Assembly (NCBI RefSeq): GCF_002160135.1 | Contig: NZ_NFJZ01000015.1 | Span: 1 to 56,574 of the forward strand | DNA from: Lachnoclostridium sp. An196 | GTDB taxonomy: Bacteria; Bacillota; Clostridia; Lachnospirales; Lachnospiraceae | Direction: 5' to 3' | DNA length: 56,574 nucleotides | In this document: one piece after another, positions 8,600 through 15,933 of the stretch | Layout: every line of letters starts with the position of its first letter | How positions within the stretch are numbered: the first letter of the stretch is position 1 | Position numbers and translations under genes: made by a program | The notes under the pieces: model-generated | The model's input: the letters and a program-made list of their open reading frames with translations, nothing else | What the model was told of the DNA's origin: nothing | Databases searched by the model: none

Positions 8600-10363
8600 T
8601 CATTTTCCGCGGTTTTCCAGTAGCCGCCCGATCTCGTTATAGTATTTCATTTTTACTGTAAACGCGTCGAACACGGCGACAGATCCGTCTATGTGCGACC
8701 GTCTGTCGATTTTTACGGGCTTCATCCGGGAATCTTTCAGACTGATATCGACGGCGACGTTCAAGAAATGAGACTGCAAAAGTCCGTTATCTCCAAACAC
8801 GATCCGCCCGTCTTTTAGTTTTCCCTCGAACTCGATCAGGATCGGCGTCAGGTTTGTTCCCTGATATACGTCGTCCATATGGAACCCGGCGTCTTTCATA
8901 TCCTGAACCAGATACTGCGCTGAATATCTGTCGTAGCCGACCTTCAGCGGCTTTATTTTGTAAACCTTTACCAGATTGAAAAACCACTTAAAAACGTCGT
9001 GATAATCGACCACGTTTTCCCCGCTGATTGTCAGAAAACCTTGTTCCCGGAATATATTGTACGGTACGCCTTCTTCGTCGATTGCCTGTTTATACCGTTC
9101 CTGCGGCATAAAAAATTGAACAATGCAATAATTTATTCCGTCCCGCTCGATCACGACTGCCGCCGCCGTCAAGTCCGTTGTGCGCGACAGATCGATTCCG
9201 CCGACACAATAACAGCCCCGGAAATCATCAAGCGACAGCGACGCCGTAATCCCGTCTGCGTCCTTTGCTGCTGCCTTTTCCACGTCCTGAAAATCAAGCC
9301 ATGCGACGGAAGAATTCTGTTTGATATTGCAGAATTTTGTTAAAAACTCCGCCTTTTTTGATAGGCTCGAATGTGCGATCGCGATCTGCTCCCGGTAATA
9401 CTCCCATGAAACGGAAACGTCAAGATTCGGATTCGATTTTTCGATTTCCTCGCGCGTGTCCCACTTTTCCACGTTATCAATGATGAACAAGAACGGCAGG
9501 ATCCGACGCTCTTTTTCTTTGCCGATCTTTCGCCCTTTCAAAAACGCCGTCGCCCGCCGGATCAGTTCGTCATATATTCCTTCGTTCTCATATCCCGCCG
9601 TCCCGGTTGACATGATAAGCGGCTGCGCCCTGCTGCCCGTCGCCGACGAAATGACTTCATACTGCTTTAGCCCGGAATCTCCGCGCCACGCTTCGATCTC
9701 GTCATTTAGGCAGAAATAGACATTGAATCCGTCGGACTTTTTGGAATTAAACGCAATCTTTTTCACGGACGTGTTGAAATCCTGAATATAGATATCCGTC
9801 CGGCGCTTTTTCGTGATTTTATTTAATTCGTCGTCTGACTGGACAATCTGATAAAAGGCGTCGAAACACAATTCCGCCTGATCCAGTTTCGGCGCAAGGC
9901 AATATAACTTCGCGCCATACTCTCCGTCTATGTATGCCATATACGCCATGATTGCCGCCGCAAGTAATGTTTTTCCGTTTTTTCTCGCAACAATCAGAAG
10001 GACTTCCCGGAACATACGGCAGTCCGGGCGATCCGGATCCATGATTCCGAATATCGCAGAAACGACGGCTTTTTGCCATAATTCCAGTTTTAGCAGATCC
10101 GCCCGCCCCTCGGAATGATGACAAAAATTTTCAATGAACCGGATTGCTTTTCCTGCTTTTTTCCTGTCGAAAATATATTCGCCGGACTTGATCCCGTCCG
10201 TCAGGATCCGGAAAATGTCATGTATAAACTGCCCCGCCGCCCTGACGCCCGCGATCTTTTCCCCGCGCTTTATGCGCCGGATCGCGTCGTAATACTGGAA
10301 TATATAATTGTCTGTTATCGGCGGGCGGCTTTCTGCTCCTGCTGCCCCTTTGCGCTTCTCCAC
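8600..10363 (-). CDS. terL: Terminase large subunit
   Basis: A 587-residue packaging motor. The ATPase half has Walker A ARKNGKT at residues 126 to 132 and a Walker B-like stretch VYFCLNDEIEAW. The nuclease half starts near GGIDLSRTTDLTAAAVV, with the metal-binding Asp in GGIDLS, and ends with HIDGSVAVFDAFTVKM. This is the YmfN/Terminase_1 type used with HK97-like phages. GTG 10363 is preceded by a G-rich site (GGGGG) inside the end of terS; the two genes are 3 bases apart. It cuts concatemers at the packaging site and drives DNA into the prohead. Confidence 0.94.
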   Translation of the reverse strand: MEKRKGAAGAESRPPITDNYIFQYYDAIRRIKRGEKIAGVRAAGQFIHDIFRILTDGIKSGEYIFDRKKAGKAIRFIENFCHHSEGRADLLKLELWQKAVVSAIFGIMDPDRPDCRMFREVLLIVARKNGKTLLAAAIMAYMAYIDGEYGAKLYCLAPKLDQAELCFDAFYQIVQSDDELNKITKKRRTDIYIQDFNTSVKKIAFNSKKSDGFNVYFCLNDEIEAWRGDSGLKQYEVISSATGSRAQPLIMSTGTAGYENEGIYDELIRRATAFLKGRKIGKEKERRILPFLFIIDNVEKWDTREEIEKSNPNLDVSVSWEYYREQIAIAHSSLSKKAEFLTKFCNIKQNSSVAWLDFQDVEKAAAKDADGITASLSLDDFRGCYCVGGIDLSRTTDLTAAAVVIERDGINYCIVQFFMPQERYKQAIDEEGVPYNIFREQGFLTISGENVVDYHDVFKWFFNLVKVYKIKPLKVGYDRYSAQYLVQDMKDAGFHMDDVYQGTNLTPILIEFEGKLKDGRIVFGDNGLLQSHFLNVAVDISLKDSRMKPVKIDRRSHIDGSVAVFDAFTVKMKYYNEIGRLLENRGK

Positions 10364-10366
10364 GCT

Positions 10367-10753
10367 TTAATCATCCCCCCGAAGCTGCATGATCCGCGAA
10401 ATTTCTTTTTTCTGTTTCGGCGGCAGCATATCAATCAGCGTTTTCATATTCGACGCATATGAACGGGCGTATTTGTCGTATGTCTGCACTGCCGGATTTT
10501 CTTTTACGAATTTTTGTGACGCGTTTTTCGTTGTTGTCTGAAGTCCGTTCTTAATCATGTCCGCCTTTGCTGCTTTCATGGCGATTTTTTGGAACGCCAC
10601 TTCCTCGATGATACGTTCTAACAGTTTCATTTTGTCCGAATCGTCGTCTTTGACGGAACGAAACATCCGCCGGATCGCGTTATACTCTTTTTTTATATTT
10701 GCGTCTGTCAATATTTCTGTATTTCCTGAAATTGTACTCTTTTTTTCTGCCAT
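10367..10753 (-). CDS. terS: Terminase small subunit (P27-like)
   Basis: A 128-residue, mostly helical protein just upstream of terL. It contains an Asp/Lys-rich helix (FRSVKDDDSDKMKLLERIIEEVAFQKIAM) and ends PPKQKKEISRIMQLRGDD, in keeping with P27-type small terminases that recognise the packaging site and dock the large subunit. Position between an HNH gene and terL is standard. A G-tract-bearing non-coding gap lies upstream and is a reasonable site for cos. Confidence 0.85.
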   Translation of the reverse strand: MAEKKSTISGNTEILTDANIKKEYNAIRRMFRSVKDDDSDKMKLLERIIEEVAFQKIAMKAAKADMIKNGLQTTTKNASQKFVKENPAVQTYDKYARSYASNMKTLIDMLPPKQKKEISRIMQLRGDD

Positions 10754-10889
10754 AAATTGAAGTTTCTCCTAACCCCCCTATATGTGCGCGTATTGCAGCG
10801 TTTTTTGGAAGTCCCTCCCTCGGTTCCAAACGCCGCCTTTTTAAAACGCATACCGGGGGGGCGGTCTGCGGCGCGTAAAGGTTGATTGT
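10754..10889. other. Non-coding gap between HNH and terS, candidate cos region
   Basis: 136 bases without a believable gene in an otherwise gap-free phage region. It holds a 7-G run on the plus strand (10,855 to 10,861) next to GCGGTCTGCGGCGCG, and a CCCCCC tract near 10,785. In cos-packaging phages with an adjacent HNH nuclease, the cohesive-end site normally lies in this gap. The placement is inferred; no overhang can be read from sequence alone. Confidence 0.4.
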
Positions 10890-11213
10890 TCATAACGGGA
10901 CAGGACGACCGCGTTTGTCGAAACAAAATCTTTTTCCTTTTCCCGTTTTATGTTCTTTGTTGTGGTGTTCGTCGCAGACGCCTTCCAGATTGTCGAAGGA
11001 CAGGCTGATCGCCGGATCGTTTATGTTCTCCGGCGTTAAATATATTCTGTGATGAACAATCTTGATCGGCTTCATGTCCGCAAGCGAACGCGTCCCCTGC
11101 TCCACCTCCCGGCGGCAGCGTTCGCAATATCCGCCCGCGTATTTGATATACGCCGCCCGCGTCCGCTCCCATGCGGGCGAATGATAAAACCAGTCCGAAA
11201 AATCTTTCGCCAT
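10890..11213 (-). CDS. HNH endonuclease
   Basis: A 107-residue HNH protein. It has a zinc knuckle Cys pair YCERCRR, the His-rich IVHHRIYLTPEN motif, an Asn-containing SLSFDNLEGVCDEHHNKEH motif and a second Cys. This layout is that of small phage HNH nucleases that sit beside terminase genes and help cleave at cos. Start ATG 11213 overlaps nothing and lies 2 bases after the upstream gene stop at 11215. Expected to act with TerL and TerS. Confidence 0.9.
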   Translation of the reverse strand: MAKDFSDWFYHSPAWERTRAAYIKYAGGYCERCRREVEQGTRSLADMKPIKIVHHRIYLTPENINDPAISLSFDNLEGVCDEHHNKEHKTGKGKRFCFDKRGRPVPL

Positions 11214-11214
11214 G

Positions 11215-11562
11215 CTATCCGGTTCCCTCCTTCTCCCTTTTTCGTCTTGCGTCTATCAATCCCATATAATCCGCCACCAGATAGCAGAATTGTTTTCGGA
11301 ATTGATAGAATTGTCCGCGATAGCAATATGTTTCTCCCAAACGCTCCCACGGCTGACTGTATGCGATCGACTGATATATCTTTTCGACTATGACGCGTCG
11401 GACGTCCGGCGCAACTTCCCCGACGTCCATATTGTCCTTCGCTTTCCTGATCGCTTCCTCTGCCCGCTTTGAAAAGGGCGACGCCTTCCCGCGCTGTGAA
11501 TCCATTCTGACCGCCGCGTTGACAATTTGTCTTTCGTTGTAGTCCAGATAAAAGCGTTTCAA
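11215..11562 (-). CDS. Phage protein of unknown function before the packaging genes
   Basis: A 115-residue protein, not recognised. It has a Tyr-rich start (MKRFYLDYNERQIVNAAVRM), basic helices and an aromatic segment YCYRGQFYQFRKQFCYLVADYMGLIDARRK at the C-terminus. It sits at the junction between replication and packaging genes, where many Firmicutes phages encode a late-gene activator (ArpU or RinA type); length and basic helical character would suit such a role, but no HTH signature is clear to me, so this is only a possibility. Confidence 0.6.
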   Translation of the reverse strand: MKRFYLDYNERQIVNAAVRMDSQRGKASPFSKRAEEAIRKAKDNMDVGEVAPDVRRVIVEKIYQSIAYSQPWERLGETYCYRGQFYQFRKQFCYLVADYMGLIDARRKREKEGTG

Positions 11563-11584
11563 AAACCGCCGCCCCCTTTGCCTG

Positions 11585-12334
11585 TTAAAATGTTTCTTCG
11601 TTGCTGTCTCTGAACGTCGATCGGATCCGAATCATCCCGTCGGAATCCGTGTCAATTTTGTGTGTGCGCTTGCCGATTTTAATTGTCACGGAATCGATCG
11701 CGCCCTCAAACGTGGAGTGAATCGCACACAATACGGTCTGAAGCTGTCCGTCCTGATTGCTGAATACATTCTGCGCCCATGCGCCTGCAGCTTCCATTCT
11801 TGCCCGGCGCTCCCTCTGCCGCCGCGCTTCGTCACACTCACATTCTTCCGTCGCTAATTCGTTGAGATCGGCAGCGGATGAACCTTCCGGGGCTTCTATC
11901 GTGCGCCCCTGATTGCAATACTTACAGAATCCTATTTGCCGCGTCATCACGCGGACAGCGGGCGCGTTCGGCATACCGACGACCTCCGGTTCCGCTTCCT
12001 GCCCCTCATCCTCCGCCACGCCCCGAACTTCCAGAATGTCCCGGATTGTCAGAATAAAGCAATCGACGCCGGACTTCTGCCCGATCCTGATTGTTACTTT
12101 TACCGTAACCGCCGCCGCGCCGCCCGCCGTGAATGTGACGTCCCGTTCCGCGTCCGTTGTCCCTTTGCGATTCTCTGCCAGATTGTGCAGGATTGTGCGC
12201 TTGTCGGAATCTGAAAAGCCCAACAGATTCACGATCCGCTTCGTCCAGAAATCCGTGATCGGCAGGGCGCGTTCCGTGATCGTCCGTTCCGCTATTCCTT
12301 TTACCTCTGCTTTGTTTGTCGTGATAGTCAACAT
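11585..12334 (-). CDS. Phage protein with a zinc-ribbon segment, unknown function
   Basis: A 249-residue protein just downstream of rep. The N-terminal half is beta/helix mixed (LTITTNKAEVKGIAER, ILHNLAENRK). Residues about 135 to 170 contain CKYCNQGRTI and, after an acidic spacer, EECECDEARRQRERR, so four or five Cys could bind zinc. The C-terminal part is beta-rich (SVTIKIGKRTHKIDTD). ATG 12334 has a GGAGA ribosome site. Its location between Rep and packaging genes suggests a role in DNA metabolism or recombination, but no catalytic motif is visible. Confidence 0.65.
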   Translation of the reverse strand: MLTITTNKAEVKGIAERTITERALPITDFWTKRIVNLLGFSDSDKRTILHNLAENRKGTTDAERDVTFTAGGAAAVTVKVTIRIGQKSGVDCFILTIRDILEVRGVAEDEGQEAEPEVVGMPNAPAVRVMTRQIGFCKYCNQGRTIEAPEGSSAADLNELATEECECDEARRQRERRARMEAAGAWAQNVFSNQDGQLQTVLCAIHSTFEGAIDSVTIKIGKRTHKIDTDSDGMIRIRSTFRDSNEETF

Positions 12335-12381
12335 GTTTCAATCTCCTTTCCTGAATACCTTTATATCCTCGGCGGCTCCTT

Positions 12382-13248
12382 TCAATCCCGAACCATTCGG
12401 GCGTATATGTAAAACCCGCCGTTGACATCGTTTATCCTGATTTCGGCGTCAATGAACTTGTAACCCGGATATGACTTCCTGATCCTGTCCTCTAAATACG
12501 CCCGGTCTTTCGCCATTCGTTCCGCCGTCCTTTTCCCGAACCGACAGACTGATTTCGTCACAATAGGCTTTTTCAAATTCTTTGACGCTCTCCACCGCTT
12601 CCGTCCTTTTGGGTCTTTGCTTATATAGTTCACGATTCCGGCGACGTGCGTTTCCGGATCCGGATCAATCCGGCGCGTATGATTCCGCTTGCCCTGTCCC
12701 CATATCTTTTCCAATTCGTCCCGGTCAACGTCCCCGGACATGATAACATGATGATGACAGCGCGTCCGTTTCCCTTCCTCCTCGTGATACTCTGTCACGC
12801 AGATATATTTCACGTTATCCATTCCCGCCCGTTTCCGGCGTCTGTTTATCCGGCGAATGAAATTCGTAAACCGCCGATCGGCTTCGTCCGGGTTGTCTGG
12901 TAAATGCTGATCGTCGTATGTGAACGTACACCATAGATCCCCGCGTCCGAAATTCGCGCTGACTAAGTTATTCAAATACCGCCGCGCCCTCTTACTGTTC
13001 AGGTTCTTTTGCGCCGGGCGGCTTTTGTTCCCTCTCTTTGTGCGTGGCGCGTCCTTCCTGCTCCCGAATACCGGGTATATATCTGCTTCTAACTGATCCC
13101 CGGCTTTCGTTGTCTTTGTCTGATACGCAATCCCCGCCCTTTTCTCCTTCAGATATCGTTCGATCTGATCCTGCTTCATATCCTCGATCGATTTCTGATA
13201 GGATTCTTCAAAATCGTAATCATCGAAATACTTTCTTTTCGTTCCCAT
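12382..13248 (-). CDS. rep: HUH rolling-circle-type replication initiation protein
   Basis: A 288-residue Rep of the REP_ORF2/G2P-like HUH group. Motifs in order: LWCTFTYDDQHLP near residue 105 (motif 1), the metal-binding HUH motif CHHHVIM with His at about 165 and 167, and the single catalytic Tyr at about 208 in VAGIVNYISKDP, followed by the typical W-R-A-S-K-N-L-K-K-P segment. It would nick a double-strand origin, bind the 5' end through Tyr208, and start rolling-circle replication. It is the only obvious replication protein in the window; no DnaC/DnaB-like loader or phage primase is seen. The upstream 270 bases hold complex control signals. ATG 13248. Confidence 0.85.
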   Translation of the reverse strand: MGTKRKYFDDYDFEESYQKSIEDMKQDQIERYLKEKRAGIAYQTKTTKAGDQLEADIYPVFGSRKDAPRTKRGNKSRPAQKNLNSKRARRYLNNLVSANFGRGDLWCTFTYDDQHLPDNPDEADRRFTNFIRRINRRRKRAGMDNVKYICVTEYHEEEGKRTRCHHHVIMSGDVDRDELEKIWGQGKRNHTRRIDPDPETHVAGIVNYISKDPKGRKRWRASKNLKKPIVTKSVCRFGKRTAERMAKDRAYLEDRIRKSYPGYKFIDAEIRINDVNGGFYIYARMVRD

Positions 13249-13429
13249 AGCGTCCGCCCTTCAGATACGTTCTAATTTAGAATGGTTGATATCTTAATAC
13301 CCATTACAAGGACGGGAAGCCGCCGTGTTCCCCCTGTCCTTTATCGAACATTCGTTCTTTTTGTTTTCCTATTATATATAGGAAGAAACCGTTTCTTTTT
13401 TCCAGAACTCCCCGATCTGATATTGCGCT
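13249..13429 (-). promoter_or_regulatory. Control region upstream of rep, with LexA-like box and operator-like palindrome
   Basis: On the minus strand there is a TATAAT-type -10 around 13,365 to 13,375 (within TATATATAAT), followed by a LexA-like box at 13,345 to 13,358 (CGAAC-ATTC-GTTCT, one mismatch to the Firmicutes consensus CGAAC-N4-GTTCG). A perfect 15-base palindrome AAGAAAC-C-GTTTCTT lies at 13,383 to 13,397, where the -35 of such a promoter would be. The -35 itself is poor. This suggests rep is repressed by an operator-binding protein and may respond to the SOS system. Confidence 0.5.
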
Positions 13430-13458
13430 TTGACATTTATTCCGCCCTCCGCTATAAT
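13430..13458 (+). promoter_or_regulatory. Perfect-consensus vegetative promoter, opposite to all phage genes
   Basis: TTGACA at 13,430 to 13,435 and TATAAT at 13,453 to 13,458 with an exact 17-base spacer. It points to the plus strand, against the direction of every phage gene nearby. No plus-strand gene follows; instead a strong hairpin terminator lies about 20 bases downstream of the expected start point. Confidence 0.85.
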
Positions 13459-13464
13459 AAAGTT

Positions 13465-13530
13465 GGTTTGATTCTTTGGATCCCGGCGTTACGGTTCCCC
13501 GCCCGACGCCGGGATCCTTGTTTATTTCTC
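13465..13530 (+). ncRNA. Predicted short RNA opposite the rep leader
   Basis: From the consensus promoter, transcription would begin near 13,465 and stop at an intrinsic terminator: a perfect 12-base-pair stem (13,478 to 13,489 with 13,506 to 13,517, GGATCCCGGCGT arms) and TTGTTTATTT. The product would be about 55 to 65 nucleotides, mostly one hairpin with a C-rich loop containing CCCCGCCC. It overlaps, in antisense, the rep 5' leader of any mRNA reading through from 13,522. It could be a countertranscript RNA limiting rep, or a C-rich-loop RNA that pairs with G-rich ribosome sites. Its existence is predicted, not proven. Confidence 0.6.
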
Positions 13531-13830
13531 CGCTACTGCCTGAAACTGTGCAATCTGAAAAACCTTGCTTTCCTCCTGCCCTGATTCTGCGGCGCGGCGC
13601 TCCGCGATTAAGTCCCGGCGCATTTCATCCCCGATAACTTCCACCATTTCCGCGATTGCGTCCGCTGATTCCGCTGTCAGTTTCCCTTTCCTGAACTTTT
13701 CGTCGATAACTCCCAACGCGTAGCCCGTCAATATGTCGGCTTCTCGCGGCGTTTCCGCCGTCTGAATCCGTTCCGTTGCCCGGTACACTTCCCGCAAGTC
13801 CCGCCGTTTATTTCTTTTCGTCAAAAACAT
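13522..13830 (-). CDS. Small phage protein, unknown function
   Basis: A 102-residue highly charged helical protein, starting MFLTKRNKRRDLREVYRATERI and rich in Arg, Glu and Ala (RRDLIAERRAAESGQEESK). The frame extends to ATG 13878, but ATG 13830 is chosen because it needs only a 23-base overlap with the upstream gene and has a GGGA-type ribosome site. It is the last gene before the rep control region. No domain recognised. Confidence 0.6.
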   Translation of the reverse strand: MFLTKRNKRRDLREVYRATERIQTAETPREADILTGYALGVIDEKFRKGKLTAESADAIAEMVEVIGDEMRRDLIAERRAAESGQEESKVFQIAQFQAVAEK

Positions 13831-14212
13831 TGTCTTTTCCCTCTCTTTCCCTGATGAAATTAAATCCCGCCGGAACAACTGTAAAATGTCCGGCGATCGG
13901 ATTTATTGCTTTGTCGTCGATATAAAAATCCGCGTTAATTTTCCGCGTGTCGCCGCCGTACAGTTCAATTAGTTCCGGCAGATTTTCGTTCATAAATTCA
14001 AATTCCAGTCCGTGATCCCGGCAGTAATCCACCGCCGCCGCCAGATTATCCCCCGTCCGGCATGTGTGCAGAATCAACCGCGCCCCGCGCTCTTTTTCTG
14101 ATATCAGGAAATGAAACAAATTATAGTTCGGCTCCCCGATATCAGGAAACCGCCCGAACGATAACGTCCCGTCAAAATCAACTGCATAAATTACATTCCC
14201 GTTCAAGTCCAT
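13808..14212 (-). CDS. HAD-like phosphatase/nucleotidase-type phage protein
   Basis: A 134-residue protein with HAD motif I VDFDGTLSF (Asp at about residues 12 and 14), a Thr in HTCRTGDNL acting as motif II-like, and a C-terminal acidic FYIDDKAINP that matches motif IV. It is short and has a minimal cap, like phage-encoded BT4734-type HAD proteins of unknown substrate. The start at 14212 has an AGGAGGGG ribosome site; a longer frame to 14242 lacks one. It overlaps its upstream neighbour by 35 bases. Hydrolysis of a nucleotide or sugar phosphate is plausible. Confidence 0.8.
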   Translation of the reverse strand: MDLNGNVIYAVDFDGTLSFGRFPDIGEPNYNLFHFLISEKERGARLILHTCRTGDNLAAAVDYCRDHGLEFEFMNENLPELIELYGGDTRKINADFYIDDKAINPIAGHFTVVPAGFNFIREREGKDNVFDEKK

Positions 14213-14573
14213 TGTTTCCCCCTCCTGTCTCCGCCCTGTCAATCCGGCTTATTGTTTCCGACTGAATGATCCCTGTTCGGGCGATTGCTGCCAGACGAAC
14301 CGATTTTCCGGCGATCTCGATCGCTGTCCGGTATATCTGCGTGAATTGTTCGTGCAGTCCCTCCGATGTACGCCCGGCGTCTGCTACCTTTCCCGGATAT
14401 GTCATAATCTCGATCGCGTCGTTTAATTCAATCTGAATCCCGTCCGTTGCTTCGCATATCAAGCGGAACGCCTGATTCGCTTCCCCGATATCGATCGCGT
14501 TCAGATCCTCCAGTTCCATATCCATTAAGTGATATATTCCCGCCATTGTTGCGGCTGTTGGTTCATGCTTCAT
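14178..14573 (-). CDS. Phage protein, unknown function
   Basis: A 131-residue, mainly helical protein (GIYHLMDMELEDLNAIDIGEANQAFRLICEATDGIQIELNDAIEIM). It ends ERECNLCS with two Cys. No motif recognised. ATG 14573 follows a GGGAGATATG ribosome site. It lies in the closely packed early gene block and overlaps the HAD gene start. Confidence 0.6.
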   Translation of the reverse strand: MKHEPTAATMAGIYHLMDMELEDLNAIDIGEANQAFRLICEATDGIQIELNDAIEIMTYPGKVADAGRTSEGLHEQFTQIYRTAIEIAGKSVRLAAIARTGIIQSETISRIDRAETGGGNNGLERECNLCS

Positions 14574-14590
14574 ATCTCCCGCCTTTCCGA

Positions 14591-14917
14591 TTATTGAATG
14601 TAAATATCGTAATAAAGGAAAATTGTCAGATCCTTAAATTCATACATCCGCGTCACTTCCGGCTCATACGGCGGCATTAAACCGCGATCCCTGAACTTTT
14701 TGTGCCTGATTTCCATGTGCGCGACCATACGGACGACTTCCGGATCCCGTGTCAGGAATTCCGTTTCCGCGTCCGCATACTGCAGGGATCCCATATAATC
14801 GCAAAACAATATTTTCGCGTTTGGATCATGTTCCGGATCGCGATTCCCGCGCTTTCCCTGAATGATCCGGATCCTATCCATTGTCGATATGACTTTTAGC
14901 TGTTCTGATAGTCTCAT
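14591..14917 (-). CDS. Phage protein, unknown function
   Basis: A 108-residue protein starting MRLSEQLKVISTMDRIRIIQG and ending with aromatic strands FKDLTIFLYYDIYIQ. It looks mixed alpha/beta with no motif I recognise. ATG 14917 has a GGAAAGGAA-type ribosome site. It is flanked on both sides by other early phage genes with gaps under 30 bases. Confidence 0.55.
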   Translation of the reverse strand: MRLSEQLKVISTMDRIRIIQGKRGNRDPEHDPNAKILFCDYMGSLQYADAETEFLTRDPEVVRMVAHMEIRHKKFRDRGLMPPYEPEVTRMYEFKDLTIFLYYDIYIQ

Positions 14918-14944
14918 TCCGGTTCGTTCCTTTCCGTCCGGCTG

Positions 14945-15220
14945 CTATCGCGCTGAATTCCGATAGATAAAAATGTGCATAACATAACGGGGCGCTTCGG
15001 CGTCGGTTTCCCGTTCTACCTCCGGCGAAATATGCTTGATTGTCGCCCCTTTTCCCGCGAACTCCCGAAAAGCCTTGACCGCTGCGCCCTTGAAAAGCGT
15101 TATTTCCTCCGGATCCGCTCCCGCTCCGTTTTTTGACAATGTGTCGTCCATGATCCGGACGGTTTGTTGTGGCGAAATGACCGTTAATAACGATTCTACT
15201 TTTACGATCTGTTTTTCCAT
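14945..15220 (-). CDS. Phage protein, unknown function
   Basis: A 91-residue protein beginning MEKQIVKVESLLTVISPQQTVRIMDD. The start at 15220 is chosen because GGGAG lies 9 bases upstream; the longer frame to 15253 would overlap the methyltransferase gene. The first half resembles the beta-rich EKQIVKVESL pattern repeated in its neighbour at 14591 (MRLSEQLKVISTMDRIRII), so the two may be distant paralogs. Function unknown. Confidence 0.55.
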   Translation of the reverse strand: MEKQIVKVESLLTVISPQQTVRIMDDTLSKNGAGADPEEITLFKGAAVKAFREFAGKGATIKHISPEVERETDAEAPRYVMHIFIYRNSAR

Positions 15221-15224
15221 TTTT

Positions 15225-15933
15225 TCATTCTCCCTTCTGCTCCATATAATCAAAAAGCGTTATCTGCGCCGTTTCCCGCTCGTACCGACTGACGGCAGCA
15301 GAATAATATTCTGGATCCAGTTCAAAACCCACGAATCGCAGCCCCGCTTTGTGTGCTGCGATCAGGGATGAAGCGGATCCGACGTGTGTATCAATAATTT
15401 TCTGACCGCGTTCCGTGTAATTCTGGAATATCCAGTCATAAAGCGCGACGGGCTTTTGCGTCGGATGTATGCGAAATTCTTTATTTCTCATATTTCCCTG
15501 CCGCATACCCGCCCATGTGAAATGATAAATCCGAACGGCAGTTTGAAATGATGTGTACGCAAGTTCTCCGTCCGCGAAGTCATTCTGCCCGTTTTGCTTG
15601 TCCCACACAATCCAACAAGGCGACGAAACGCCGGAAGCCCCCCCCTCGGAACCCTTCGGCGATATTATCCATAAAATGATTCGCGCCGAATATAATCTGA
15701 TTCCGGGATATCCTTTTCAGTTGCGCGAAATATTCAGGATCCGGGGCGGCGTTATCGCCGCCCGCGTATCTCTTGTAACTTTTTGACGCTGCCAGTTTTG
15801 ACCGTGACGCGTTATCCTTTGCGAAAACCTTTATCCCATACGGCGGATCCACGACCGCCAGATCGAAATATTTGTCCGGGAAGTCCCGCATAGCGTCCAT
15901 ACAGTCCATATTGTAGAATCCGAAGTCTAACAT
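15225..15933 (-). pseudogene. Beta-class DNA methyltransferase, frame broken at an 8-G tract
   Basis: Two adjacent frames together make one 235-residue amino-methyltransferase. The first (15,580 to 15,933) has motif IV VVDPPYG; the second (from before 15,608 down to 15,225) has the target segment HPTQKPVALYDW and motif I IIDTHVGSASSL, then FVGFELDPEYY. The IV-then-I order is the beta class that methylates adenine N6 or cytosine N4. The break lies in a run of 8 G on the coding strand (15,638 to 15,645): with 7 G the two parts join without a stop as a normal protein. This may be phase variation, a real mutation or a sequencing slip. ATG 15933 has an AAAGGAAA site and overlaps the upstream gene by 7 bases. 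Confidence 0.85.

Noticed and set aside
10708-10926. A 72-codon minus-strand frame across the HNH-terS gap
   Set aside because: It overlaps both real genes and has low-complexity basic content; the gap looks non-coding.
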